DNA of 64,000 nt, taken from contig JAHLWZ010000714.1 of assembly GCA_020536535.1 (NCBI GenBank), positions 1 to 64,000 on the forward strand. The letters are read 5' to 3'. Under the pieces are notes generated by a model that was not told where the DNA came from, searched no databases, and saw only the letters and a list, made by a program, of their open reading frames with translations. Positions 48,445 to 59,500 of the stretch are shown here, in pieces. Position numbers and translations under genes: made by a program. The DNA comes from Pelomyxa schiedti. Its lineage: Eukaryota; Evosea; Pelobiontida; Pelomyxidae. Numbering within the stretch: the stretch's first letter is position 1; every line of letters starts with the position of its first letter.

Positions 48445-49223
48445 CAAGAGCTAGTAATCACAACTATTCTGATTGTTGTACCAACGGGGCCTACAGCATG
48501 GCAATTATCAAAAAGCAACCGTCCATTGCTCTCCCAGTCCCTCCGCCCTGTGTCTCCGATGAACAAGAATTTCTCTTCTTTTTTCAGTGTACAGTGCTAT
48601 CGACAGGGGCCTTTTGTGGGGGCAGGGGCGAGGGTGAGGGCGTGGGTAGAACCCTGTGGTGGTGTGTTTTTTGTTGACTGTGGGGGAGTCGGTCATGGTG
48701 CAGCATGATCTGTCGTGGTCAACCTCAAGCTCGATTCTTGGCCAGGGGGGAATGTGATTTGGTTGTCCTCCTGACTATGGAAGCCCCACCTTTTGGTTTC
48801 ATCGGTTTTTTTCCATTTGGGTGACCATTATGCATGGAATTGAACAACACCAGTTCTTGGTAATATGTGTCTTTTTCCACAAGAATATATGTATAAATAA
48901 TGTATTCAATCCTCATTGAAATAAAACCATGCTTTTCTTTCCCAGATACTCCCATCCCCTTTCCTCCCTAAGTAGCAAGAGAAAAGAAGAGATAGTGGTG
49001 TTTGTTTGTCTAAGGTGCACCAACACATTCCTCCACCAATGCACCACAGTCACTGCCACACCCACACTCAGTGATCCCCACTCAGCAACACCCAGACCTT
49101 CGCCGAAAATTCGACAGTCAAAACACCAGAATGGCGCAATAAAATAATCAACGCACCGGAACGCTGTCATTTTCGGCATCATCGCTCAGGATCGGTGTTT
49201 TTTTTTATTCAGCCAAATAAAAC
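48445..49223. other. Divergent intergenic region
   Basis: This separates the dehydrogenase start (-) from the GC-rich membrane gene (+). It contains an A/T-rich stretch with TATAAATAATG at 48892-48902 and G-rich GGGGGCAGGGGCGAGGGTGA near 48617-48640. ORFs on both strands are short and mutually antisense. No gene or RNA is called. Confidence 0.5.
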
Positions 49224-50060
49224 ATGGCATTGTCGATTGGTGTGCGGTGTTGCGCCCATTTGCTGTCTGTGGCAGTGCACCCGCTCGCCGCGTTCGAGTC
49301 CCTCATGTCCGACCCATCTCGCACGCGGTCCTCCGCCCTCGCCGTAGTCTCCAACGCCTGCGCCTACGCCGTCACCCTGGCCCTCATGGCCATCGCCCAC
49401 ACCCTCGCGGCCCCCGCCGCCCCCTCCTCCCCCTTCCCCCCGCCCGACCCGGGCATCGACGTCGACGTCGACTTTGCCGACGCGGCCTCGCTGCTCGCCC
49501 CGGCCGCGGCGGCCCCGCGCTCCAGCGCCTACTGGCGCAGCGCCTGCGCCGTCGTGCCCGTGTTCGCCGCGGCGTGGATCGTCGCCAGCGTCGCCGCGCG
49601 CACCGGCGCCCTGCTGTTCCTCCCGCGCGACGGCGCGGCGATCCTCAGGCGGGCCTCCCCCGCCGCCGGCGGCTCCGTGCTGCCCGTGGGCGACGCCATG
49701 GCCTGCGTGGGCTACGCCCTGGTCGTGCCCACCGCCCTCGTGCTCATGGCGCCGGACTTTGTGGCTTCGCTGGCGTGTGCCCTTGGGCTTGCGTCTGTGG
49801 ACGACTGGGACTTCCGCCAGATGGCGGCGTCGCCCTCGGCCGGGGACGCGGACGGGCTCGATGTGGAGCCCGACGTGCCGGTGCTGTCGCTGCCTGTGGT
49901 GCTCGTGATCGTGCACACTGTGTGGTGTGTGGCGCTGCTTGGTTGTGCGATCAGTGCATTCAGTAGGAAGATGGTGAGGGCATTCCCTCAGGGGGCCATG
50001 ATTGGGCTCGTGACGTTGGTCTTGTTTGAGGCCACTTTGTACCCCTTCATCACCCTGTAG
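49224..50060 (+). CDS. Intronless, GC-rich multi-pass membrane protein, Yip1-like
   Basis: A single ORF of 278 residues runs from ATG 49224 to TAG 50058-50060 without any intron, unlike nearly all its neighbours. GC is very high, with third positions almost always G or C. Five hydrophobic segments are clear: ACAYAVTLALMAIAHTLA, CAVVPVFAAAWIVASVAA, GYALVVPTALVLMAPDF, VVLVIVHTVWCVALLGC and MIGLVTLVLFEATLYPF. The opening HPLAAFESLMSDPSRT with five helices is the layout of Yip1-domain proteins, which act in ER-Golgi membranes with Rab GTPases. That assignment is a suggestion from layout, not from strong motifs. An antisense ORF of 235 residues over the same bases is a by-product of GC bias. The odd composition could reflect transfer or a recent retrogene. 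Confidence 0.7.
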   Translation: MALSIGVRCCAHLLSVAVHPLAAFESLMSDPSRTRSSALAVVSNACAYAVTLALMAIAHTLAAPAAPSSPFPPPDPGIDVDVDFADAASLLAPAAAAPRSSAYWRSACAVVPVFAAAWIVASVAARTGALLFLPRDGAAILRRASPAAGGSVLPVGDAMACVGYALVVPTALVLMAPDFVASLACALGLASVDDWDFRQMAASPSAGDADGLDVEPDVPVLSLPVVLVIVHTVWCVALLGCAISAFSRKMVRAFPQGAMIGLVTLVLFEATLYPFITL

Positions 50061-50299
50061 CTACAAAAAATGCTTTTTTTTTCCCGCGCATGTGGTTTAT
50101 GGAAACATAGAGCAAGGGGATGCAGGGTACGGCTCTTGTTCTTGAACAAACGAGTTTCTGTGACCCTGATACTATGCTTGAAATAACAACATATTTGGTT
50201 GGGTATTATGAAGGTCAGGAGGACTGAGGAGACAGTGTAACATTTGTTGTAGATGATGGCGTGAGCAGCCACCATGTTTACAATCAAGTTTTTTTCTAA

Positions 50300-51041
50300 G
50301 TCGATTTTTTATAAAAGTCCCAATATTAAAAATAGTGAAAATTTCTTTCTTTTGTTTGGTTATCGTGGCAATTGCTGGCGTGGATGTTGGGTAGGAAGGT
50401 GGTTCAAGCCAGAGTGAGCAGCAGGAAGATGGCAATAAGCCGGACTCGGCTGCACAAAACCACGTGAGTAAAAGAAAGAACACAAAAACAAACCTGAATG
50501 AGGTTAAGGATTGCTCTGGGAAAGTGAGAAGAAACGGGAAAGTCAGCAACACGAAGCCTCAACATAGTAACTGTCAGAAACACGTTAGTAATGAAAAATG
50601 AAACAGGGAACTACCTGCTGGGTCGATGCTACGGCATGGAATTGCAATTGGCGGAAAGAAAAAAAAAAAAAAGGAAAAGTGGGGCGCGGGAGCGACACGG
50701 CCAACCCAGGCCTTTTGGTCATAGCGGAAGACAGGACCAAGCCAAAGGGAGCCTAGTTCCCGTAGGTCTCCCTTGTGCGAGCTCGGTCCCAGCAGCCAGG
50801 CAGTTAACCAAATGTCGCTAGGCCCGACACTGGTACAAAAAAAAGGAAAAAAACGATAAAAATCGGTTTGTTCGCTGCATCGTCTTGTGGCGCACCTGTG
50901 GTGTTGTGAAAGTAAACATAATTATCACCCCCAGAAAAAAAAAAAGAAGGAAAAAAGCCGCAGTGTGCTGCAACGAAGACAGCTTGTGTTGTTCCCCCAA
51001 CCACATCCTTCGCATTGTCGCAAAACCTCTTCGTAGTTCCG
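50300..51041 (-). CDS. Tentative small gene with a zinc-ribbon-like start
   Basis: A minus-strand ATG at 51041 opens MRNYEEVLRQCEGCGWGNNT-SCLRC, a C-x2-C-x7-C-x2-C pattern with Trp and Asn placed as in RanBP2-type zinc fingers. About 180 bp downstream (50850-50680, -) another open stretch reads GPSDIWLTAWLLG ... GSLWLGPVFRYDQKAWVGR. A good intron (about 50617-50573) then leads into TMLRLRVADFPVSSHFPRAI, and another (about 50491-50447) to a short end. The order and spacing fit one small multi-exon gene, but the joins between the first two parts are blurred by T runs. The product and the true ends are unknown. Confidence 0.35.
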
Positions 51042-51282
51042 CATCGTAGTCTTCGTTGTGTTTTGTTTATTTTTTTTTATTTTGTAACCGGTCCTTTCCC
51101 CTGCTTATAAGTTGAGGGATTGCAACTGCTTTTGTCATTTTGAAGAATGTGGATACAAACACCGAAGCTCCGAAGGAGGACTGCGGTTCGCAAAAGGACA
51201 AGGAAATGGGTTCAAAGAATGGTATTATGTATGGTGACAAAAAATTCTTCTTCTTCGGCCAACACAACACAAAACAACGACG

Positions 51283-53296
51283 ATGCGAGGCACAGAGGAG
51301 GAGGGAGCTTTGACAGCCGACGTGACCTCGTGGCAATGCTGCCCAATCGACAACGAGCCGTTCTTCTGCAGGGTGACTGGAACCGGGTCCTGGAACGAGC
51401 TCTTGCACAGTAACCACGTTGCCACGCTCATCGTTAAGAAGAGGTGCCCAAAGGAGGCAACAGAAGCGCAGGCTCGCTTTTGGCAACAGCAGAGCCTCAG
51501 CACCGAGTATCGGAAGAGGCACAGGTACCACAAGGTGGGTGAGGAGGCATTCACGGCCTTGCAGAGGAACGGGGAGGTGCCTGAGGGCATCCCCCGTGAC
51601 AGAGTGTGGGTGGCATGGTGCAGGTCGCATGAGCTGAACAAGAGGTATTCCTTCAAAGCCATTTGCAAACGACTCGGCCGGGACCCAGTCACAGGAAAAA
51701 TGGCTGTGGTGTGTAGAGTGGTGGAAGTGGGGTGTTGTGGTTTCCTCCTGATTGCAGAGCAGTCTTCTCTCATCTCATCTCCTCTCTCGCGTACTCCCCC
51801 TTGTCTGTTTGTAACTTCATTGACAGAAGAGAAACGCCCAAGTACCAACAGAAGAAGAAGATGGTGATGGTGAAGAGCAAGAATGTTACAGTAGTGACCA
51901 GGAGGAGGAGGACGATGATTACAACCTTGCGCCAGAGGAAGATTCCTCCAGCCGTCCGCACCAAGACCCGTCCTTGAAGTGGGAACTGAGCAGCAGAATA
52001 CCAGTCATTCTCGAGGGTGACCTCATTCCACCACCAAAGGTACTTCTTTGCTTGTTACTTTCTCCATTCCGCATCCATCCATCATCAGCCCCCAATCTTG
52101 TCTGATGCTGAGAACTGGGGATTGGCTCTCGATTTGTCACAGATCAAGGACACGGTTCGTTTCGTTCACACCCGCACTTCAATTCCCTTTCTCTCTCTCC
52201 CTTCCCCCACTTGCATCACTCTCACAGGAGGATGATTCTGAGGGAGAAGGCAACACTTCCACAGAGGAGACCCGGCAGCAAAATCCTGATGCAAAACCAC
52301 ACCACGATGTCGTACGCTTCCTCTCAGCCTGGAAAACGGTGTGTGTGTGCCCCGTGTGTCTCTTTCTGGATATCTCATAATTTTCAACAGATTTTGATGC
52401 TGTTGTCTCCTGTTGTGTTTGAGAGAATGAGGGGTGTGTGCAAGGGCCTCCTGGGGCTTGTGAAGTCTCTTGAGAGAATGTACTGGAGTTGGTTGCAATA
52501 TGATTTCTGCAACTCCAGAGAACGCCAACGCTATGTGAGGGAGCAAAAGTATCCACCTGCCATGCGGGCCATAGAAATGGCAATCAACTGTTCCCCAATC
52601 TGCCTTGAGACAGTGCACGAACTCGAGGTATATGGAGGATTCATTGCCAAGCGGTTTGATATACATTGCACCACCGGCCAAAAACCCACACCCGCGACAC
52701 TTTGGCCAGCCATCATCAGCACAGTGGAAGGGGTCATGAGAGCCAACACCCGCCCAGACACCCAACTCGTCGTGCACCACTGCCCCCAGGAAATGGTTGG
52801 CACCATCATCCACGCCGTGATGTCGATCCGGGAGCCCAGCAACATCAGCCTGCTCACCATCACCGGGGATGGCGAAATCACATTCCCCCCTGGGTTCCGC
52901 CATCTCCCGCCCGACTCCAAGAGGTGCCTGCCAAGAATAGAGCTCGAAGTAGACCACGACAGGTCATGTTGCCCTAATTGCGACTCCCCCACAGTCCACA
53001 ACAACAGCACACCAGCCGTGCCACCGTCGCAGGTCCACGACAAGCCCAAGACCCAGCCCGCCCCCGCTCGCACTTGCGCTCTGCCCTCCCGCACCAGTGC
53101 CCGCGCCCTCGCCGTCGCCCCTGCTCCTGCCCCAGCACTCGCCGTCAGCAACAGCAACAACGGCACCAAGAGTGTCACAGTCACGGGGAAGAGATGGGCG
53201 CCGGGTACTCCCCCTCTTGTGCTCTTGCCCCCACCAACCACACCCACAAACGCTGTCCCTGTTGAAAACAATCGCCGACGTAGACTGGGGTGGTGA
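51283..53296 (+). CDS. Intact member of an unrecognised duplicated gene family, 573 residues
   Basis: Five exons, 51283-51708, 51827-52039, 52089-52154, 52228-52338 and 52391-53296, all separated by phase-0 introns, give 573 residues and end at TGA 53294-53296. The first exon encodes a basic, helix-rich, possibly DNA-binding region (ATEAQARFWQQQSLSTEYRK; SFKAICKRLGRDPVTGK). The second is strongly acidic (EEEDGDGEEQECYSSDQEEE). The fourth has EDDSEGEG and the helix VVRFLSAWKT. The last exon holds helix-rich VFERMRGVCKGLLGLVKSLE, MAINCSPICLETVHELEVYG, then a globular IISTVEGVMRANTRPDTQLV and CCPNC near 52970, and a Pro/Ala/Thr-rich tail. Basic, acidic and Cys features suggest a nuclear protein, but I recognise no family. 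The broken paralogue is at 2529-4378. Confidence 0.8.
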
Positions 53297-53505
53297 TGAC
53301 TCCGCTCACAAATCCTTGTAAAAAAAAAAAAAGTAGAAAAGACTGGCGGCCGTTGACTTCCTTTCTCAACCAATAACAGTATTACAAAGAGAAAGGTAGG
53401 GCAACAAAAACAGGAAGACTTTAAAATTCACAGTGGTGATAGTTGTGGGACTGTTATCTCTATCTGTTGTAGAGACTATACAAAATGGTACACATGGGCG
53501 GTGTC

Positions 53506-56500
53506 CTACCAAAACGGGCACCTGTTGGTTTTTGTTACGTGATATCGAATTGCAGAAGGTGGTGAAGGAAACGCACCATCCAACATAACACTGGCAGAGA
53601 TTCTCGTGAGATGTGGCTTGTTTAATAAGTTTGTCCACCTAGCAAATGTTGTGAGTGGTTGTATTTCTGGTGTAGTTGCGTGGGTACCTGGTCATGTACA
53701 TTCAACACATCACTTGAAAAATCTCTTCCAGTTAATTTCCGATTTACTCGTTTTAAAACGGAAATGGCTCGATCATTTAGCACTTCTGATCTATGGTCGT
53801 ACTCGTTTACTGCAACTGGTATAGAACAACGGTGAGTGGAGATAGACAGAGACCTACACACCAGATTCTTTGTGGGACAGATAAACACGACGGCCTGGTG
53901 TGTCGCTTTGAGCTCCATCTAGAATGTTGGTTTCAAGAGGGGCAGAAAGGAATAATCTTACCGGCAAGGGTTGGTGGTCCCCATTCATCTGGAGGTTGTG
54001 CATTCATTTTATCTATCATCTATTTAGGACGAACTACATTTTATTGGGGATTTACTTGGCGATTTTGAAGTAAGAAGTCGCCAGTTGATAAGTGGGTCGT
54101 ACACAAAAGCCTCAAGTACAGCCATTAAGCTCTCCTTGTTTGCCCGTAGAACATTCATCACTTTCTCACAGGTGAAACGGAAGTTGCCCTCAATGCCACT
54201 CACTTCCATGGCGTTAATAAGCATGCGTGTAAGGCGGAAAGGAATTCGTTCAGGAAACTTGTCTCTGTGCATTGCTACCTCAAAGCAATCTCCAAAATCG
54301 ATATGAATCACTTGGCACGTGTTGCGTTCAAGCATAAGGTTGCTTGGGTGTCGATCTCCAAGGCCCAGTATGTATCCAACCATTGACATTACAGCCATGG
54401 ACCGTGTGTAAGTTGTTCGCCTCTCAAGCCACACCTAAACGAATTGAGAAATGAGTTATGCTTCTCGTGCTCTCGTTTCAACCTCAGAGTTGGCACTCTT
54501 TAGCCATAACACACGTTCCAAATCAAGTCCCTCTTGAATGGTAAGAGGGTATTCAAAAACTTCTACTTTTTGTATCACGGTGAGGTTGTCGTAAGTTGGT
54601 GCTATTTGAAGCATTAAACGATGTTCAACGTTCAACCAGATTTCGTGCGTGTCACTAGGAAGGGGTGAGAAAGGCACACTCAGGCAGAGAACTACCGATA
54701 TTCCCGAATAAGCTGGTGAAGGGTGTCTGAGTGCTGCACCCAGCCAATGAGGCCCGAGTTGTGGGACAATGGAACAACTGCAAAAGTACGAATGGAAAGA
54801 TGAGATTTGGAAGTTTCACTGTTGCTGGAGAGAAGGTTATTGACAAGACTGAAGAGTTGCATGACACGTTCATCTTGACGAAGGTCCTCATGGCCTGTTT
54901 TACCTATAAATCTGGCCAACAGTAAGGGAGTATTTATAAACCTTTTAGCAGAAATTTATATTCGACATCATTGGAGCCAATAATTGTGAGTTTACGAGGT
55001 CGTTGTTTTGATGTAATCACGGACAGAACAGGTGCAACTTGCTTGATTTCGATGACAGGTTCCCCGGGTCTATAGGTACCTGGTACAGCAAGTTTGAGGT
55101 CCTTTGCCTGTTCCAGTTTGTCAGACACATATTGAAGTTCCAGAGTGGTCATTTGATGAAGCTGTTTTCCAATGCGGCGGAAAACCTTAGTTTGTTGTAA
55201 TTTCCAGAGGATATATGCGCATATTTAACGGCACTTACATGGTAATAGAGGTCCCATGCCTGATGAATATCAGAGGCCGAATTGGTGCGTTGATACTTCT
55301 GTACAAAGTTTACGGAAACTCAAATTGAAAATGAAGATGCCTTGCACCACTCCAAGGCCTCTTGAAGATCATGACCATATTGATTTTTAAAGGAGCGTTC
55401 TCGCTGAGTTTCTGGTCCCTAGGAAGAGGAAGTTTCTACACAACAGGGGAGGGAGAATATTCAACTTACCCGTTCAAGCATCTGGTGCAGAGGAGCAAGA
55501 GCTGCTAGCATTCCCCCCAAATTGTGTTCCACGTAGAATGCCCGGGAAGCTTCCTCCAAGCCATCATGCCACATCTCGTGCCATAATATTGCAACCCTTT
55601 CAAAGTTACTCAAACTACATGGAGGGATAGCCCTGCCTAATAAGCTCTTGAGAGACAATTAGAGCTTGATCAATAAGAATAGCTGACTGTTTTCTCATTT
55701 TCCCAATGATGTTGTTTGCAGCCTCTAACCGCGCAGCATTTTGTGACTAGATAGATTGGAGCTTCAGTTTTCATTAGTACTTGGTCTATTGTGAACCTTG
55801 GAGGCAACAGTGAGTGGAAACACGACAGCCTGTGGATGTTGCTTCCCAACGCCCGTAAGTAGTTCATGGGTGAGATGACGAATGGAGGGTATGTTGGAGT
55901 GAATGCGAGCAATGATCTATTAAAAACATTACAAAAGAAAACTGGACATTGAATAGGTAAGGAACCTGCGGAATCACTTGAATCCATGTGTTGATATTTA
56001 CAGTACTAAAGCCTTCAATTAAAGCATTTTCAACTTCTTTATTTTGACCATGTTTAAACAGCAACGATAAAAGTCTTTCCAAGATTTTGAGAGGGAAAAA
56101 AAAGTGAGGGTTTAGTTAACCGTAAAGCATCTTGGATAGTTTGAGTTGGGCCAAGTGAAATTGACTTAAAGAAGCCTTGTATTGCTGTAACAATAAAGCT
56201 GACAATACGGTCTGTAGGGACACTTTGCCTCTCATAGTGGGAAATTACCTGAAGTACCATTAGAGCAAGAATATGTGAGTAATGTACTTCAAAGTTTGTT
56301 AAAGCCCATGCATGCCAGGCTTTGTACCAATTGCTATTGCACTCAATGGCATTTTTTAGAGAAGAAAGAATTTCACTCACGGCGTCCTTAGCAAGGAGAT
56401 GAGAAATGAGAATATGGTTTGTGAGATACATCAGTAAGGGGAAATCGATTTTTTAAGTGGACATCTGTTGTTGCATATCTGTTTCTTTGATGTATTTCAT

Positions 56501-59500
56501 TGGCATCTTCCTGTATTTGCGAGAGGTATAATTGCCACTCACCAAGTTTTAGATAGGCATGCCCTATAATTTCCATTTTACTGCTGGGTTATGAGTCTAA
56601 TAGAAACATTACCTTTTGTGTGTAGGTCACTGGAATTCTCTATGCACTGGGAGAAAGCTTGAAGCAACTCAAAGGCCCTTACACTGTTTTGAGTTGTAAC
56701 AGTACTTGAACCCCACAATGTTTTGATAAAAGCGAACGCTACCTAGGTGGGAGTTGTAAATGGACCAAATGGATTAATTCAAGAACCTTTGGATACTGCA
56801 TTGGAAGTTTGGAACAATCTGGTTGTAGTTCATATCCAATGAGGTTGTTTAAAGTTTTGATAGCAAGTCTCTGTTGCCCACTTTTACGACACAGACCAAC
56901 AAACTTCAGCCAAATGTCCATGTTTTCCTTTGTTATGAGTTTCTTTCCCGTGGACCAAAGGACTGTAAGAAGTACCTGTGGGGAAACGACGAGACTATGA
57001 ATGCTGAGAAGCTGTTGCCAAGTATCTAAGTCATACTTGCACCCTTTTAATCTTCTCTCCCAAGTGCTTCTTATCATGTTTTTCCGTTCAGCCGAGTTTG
57101 TTTTCTTGTACTCAATGACCTCCTATTTTAAGAAATGAGTGCTAAATGCCAATCTCACATTTGGAACAAATACTTCAAGTTCAGATAACTGTTGCACCAG
57201 CACTACAGTGCTATAGGCCCGGTCATAGCTCTCCCTTGAGAAAAAGGTGAGTCATTTATCTTCTAAACGTTCTCAGACTTACCCGAGAAGGGCAGTCAAC
57301 TTGGTGTCCAATAAAGTGCGTGTTCTGGTTATGTAATCTTGGGCAATATCAAAGTGATTGTTATGGATTTCAAGAATAGCACAGTAAAAGCTTCCGCTGA
57401 CAGAATCTGTGCCCATGGTCTCTACGTACTCATTCATTTTCTAACTCGGGTGAACGATTTACATGAAACCACAAGAGCAACACACGTTCCAGAAAGCCAA
57501 ATTGAGTGATGAAGCAGCTGCCAGAGGAGCCATCTCCTTCTTGATATCTGGGGTCGCAGTGTTCCAGTGTGCTTGAGAGAGTTCAGCCAGTTGGTCCCAT
57601 TCACCAATTGCATGCAGGCAACGCATTTGACCAAGAAGAGTGTTAAAGTTTGTAGGACCTTCCCTGGATTTGGCTTCATAGACAGCCAAAGCCTCTATTA
57701 AGGGGGAGAAAGGAGCAATTGAATTAACGCCAACATGGTAGCACCCATACGTTCCCACTTTCCCAGCTTTTCGTATAAACTCTCTTGCAATTCAACTGTT
57801 TGGTGTTGCTTTGCATAGGCAACTATTCCTTCTGCCGCTTCCGGCTGTTGCAGTTGATGGTTTATACTTATCAGTTCTTCGATAATACCTGGGGAGTTTG
57901 GCTTTTGTTGAAACTCCATTTCCTAGGGTATGGGGATAAGCAATAGTAGACCTTTATTATATTGCACCTTGTAGTGTAAAGCTTTTGCATAAGCATGGCA
58001 ACGCTGGGCAATGGAACCCAATTTCTCTATTGGTAAGGCTTTTTCTTCATGCTCCATGTCTTAAAAGGGTGAGGAAATGTGACTATCTGGTAAGAAGTGT
58101 TACATTCAGTGAGATTCAACAAAGTCTGTAAAATTTCATGTGGCATGCTCTCGATGTTCAAAACGCTTTCCAGATTCGTGACAAGTTGAACTTGAAGAGA
58201 TTCGTGAAGTTCATTCCATACTGACAGGAAGACTGCATTGAAGAGTTCTTTTACCAGTGGGGGATAATCCAAAGCCTGGCCAGGAAAATCATTATTTTGT
58301 TTCCGTGTAGAGGTCGTGGTACCAAAGCAAGACAAGCATTTAAGGAAGGGTCAGGCGATTCTGCTATTAAGGCACCACTGAACTTCCGCATCCACTCAAG
58401 CCAGTCATCCTTGGACACACGTTGGGCAGAGGACTCCCACGCTGTGAGAAATGAGTGGACACAGAAAATAAAAGAAAAGACCTTGTTGTATGACACGCAC
58501 AGTAGTTGCCTTTTTTTTACCCTTCAATGATAACTCATCTTTCACGGGGTCTTTTTCAGAGTCTTTGCTACTGCTAATCCTTAATTGCAATGATATATGG
58601 TAACGGGTCAACCTCTCTACACTTTCTTTCTCATCTATAAGAGGCTGCCCCGCCAGAAGGGCCCCAACCAATGCCTCATATTCGGGGTAGACAATTCTGT
58701 ATTTAACAAGATTCTTTCGTACCTGAGAAAGTTAAAAAAAACCAGTTTTAAAATGGGTTGGCTACCATTGGAATGAAAATGGAGTAGTCACTACCAAGTC
58801 TCCGAATGAGAGTGCATAATGTCTAGTTGAATTACAAAAAAACATAGGGTAGAAAATGGGGAACCTTCATGATTTCTTCACGTAAAGGGGAGGGTGGGTT
58901 TTTCTCCAATAGGCGGTTCAAAGGGTGGATAATTTTTAAAACGTGATCGGAAAAGTTTAATTTTGTGCACAGCCTAGCTAAAGTGTAAATGAATATTGTC
59001 AGAGTAGTGTCATACATTTTAAGAGTTTCAATGGCAGATTTTACAATTGGGGCATCATTTTGCTCAAACAACCCAACCTTCATGAAGTAAGGACATTAAA
59101 AAAACCGGACTTAAAATGTACAATAGCAGGAATAATGAGGTGCAAATACTCCTCAATATTAGTCCCGAAGGTTTCCAAAGCCTTCAGAATCTTTGTGACA
59201 TTAACTGGCTTGATTCGACTTGGTTGTAGTTCTTGTAGAATAAGAGGAATCAATCTAGGAAGAGAAGCCTAGTTTTGGGTTAAAAAGAAGAGAAAAAGTA
59301 AAAAAGCTAGTTGCCTTGAATTCTTCATTCAAAGCACAGGAAATTTGCTCTGCTAGTGCCAGGATAGGTGTTAGCAGTACAGGGTCCCAGAATTCCAGCA
59401 TAAGCTGGTCACGAATTTACAAGGGTGCAAATGAATGACAGGAACCAACATTAAAAAGATTTTCCGCATAATCTCGTATGTGTTGCTTGACAATTGCAAC

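Noticed and set aside
49209-49916. 235-residue minus-strand ORF, His/Arg/Gly-rich
   Set aside because: It is antisense to the GC-rich membrane protein. Its composition (GRGGGGGREG, HHRQRQHRH) is what the GC-biased sense codons produce on the other strand.
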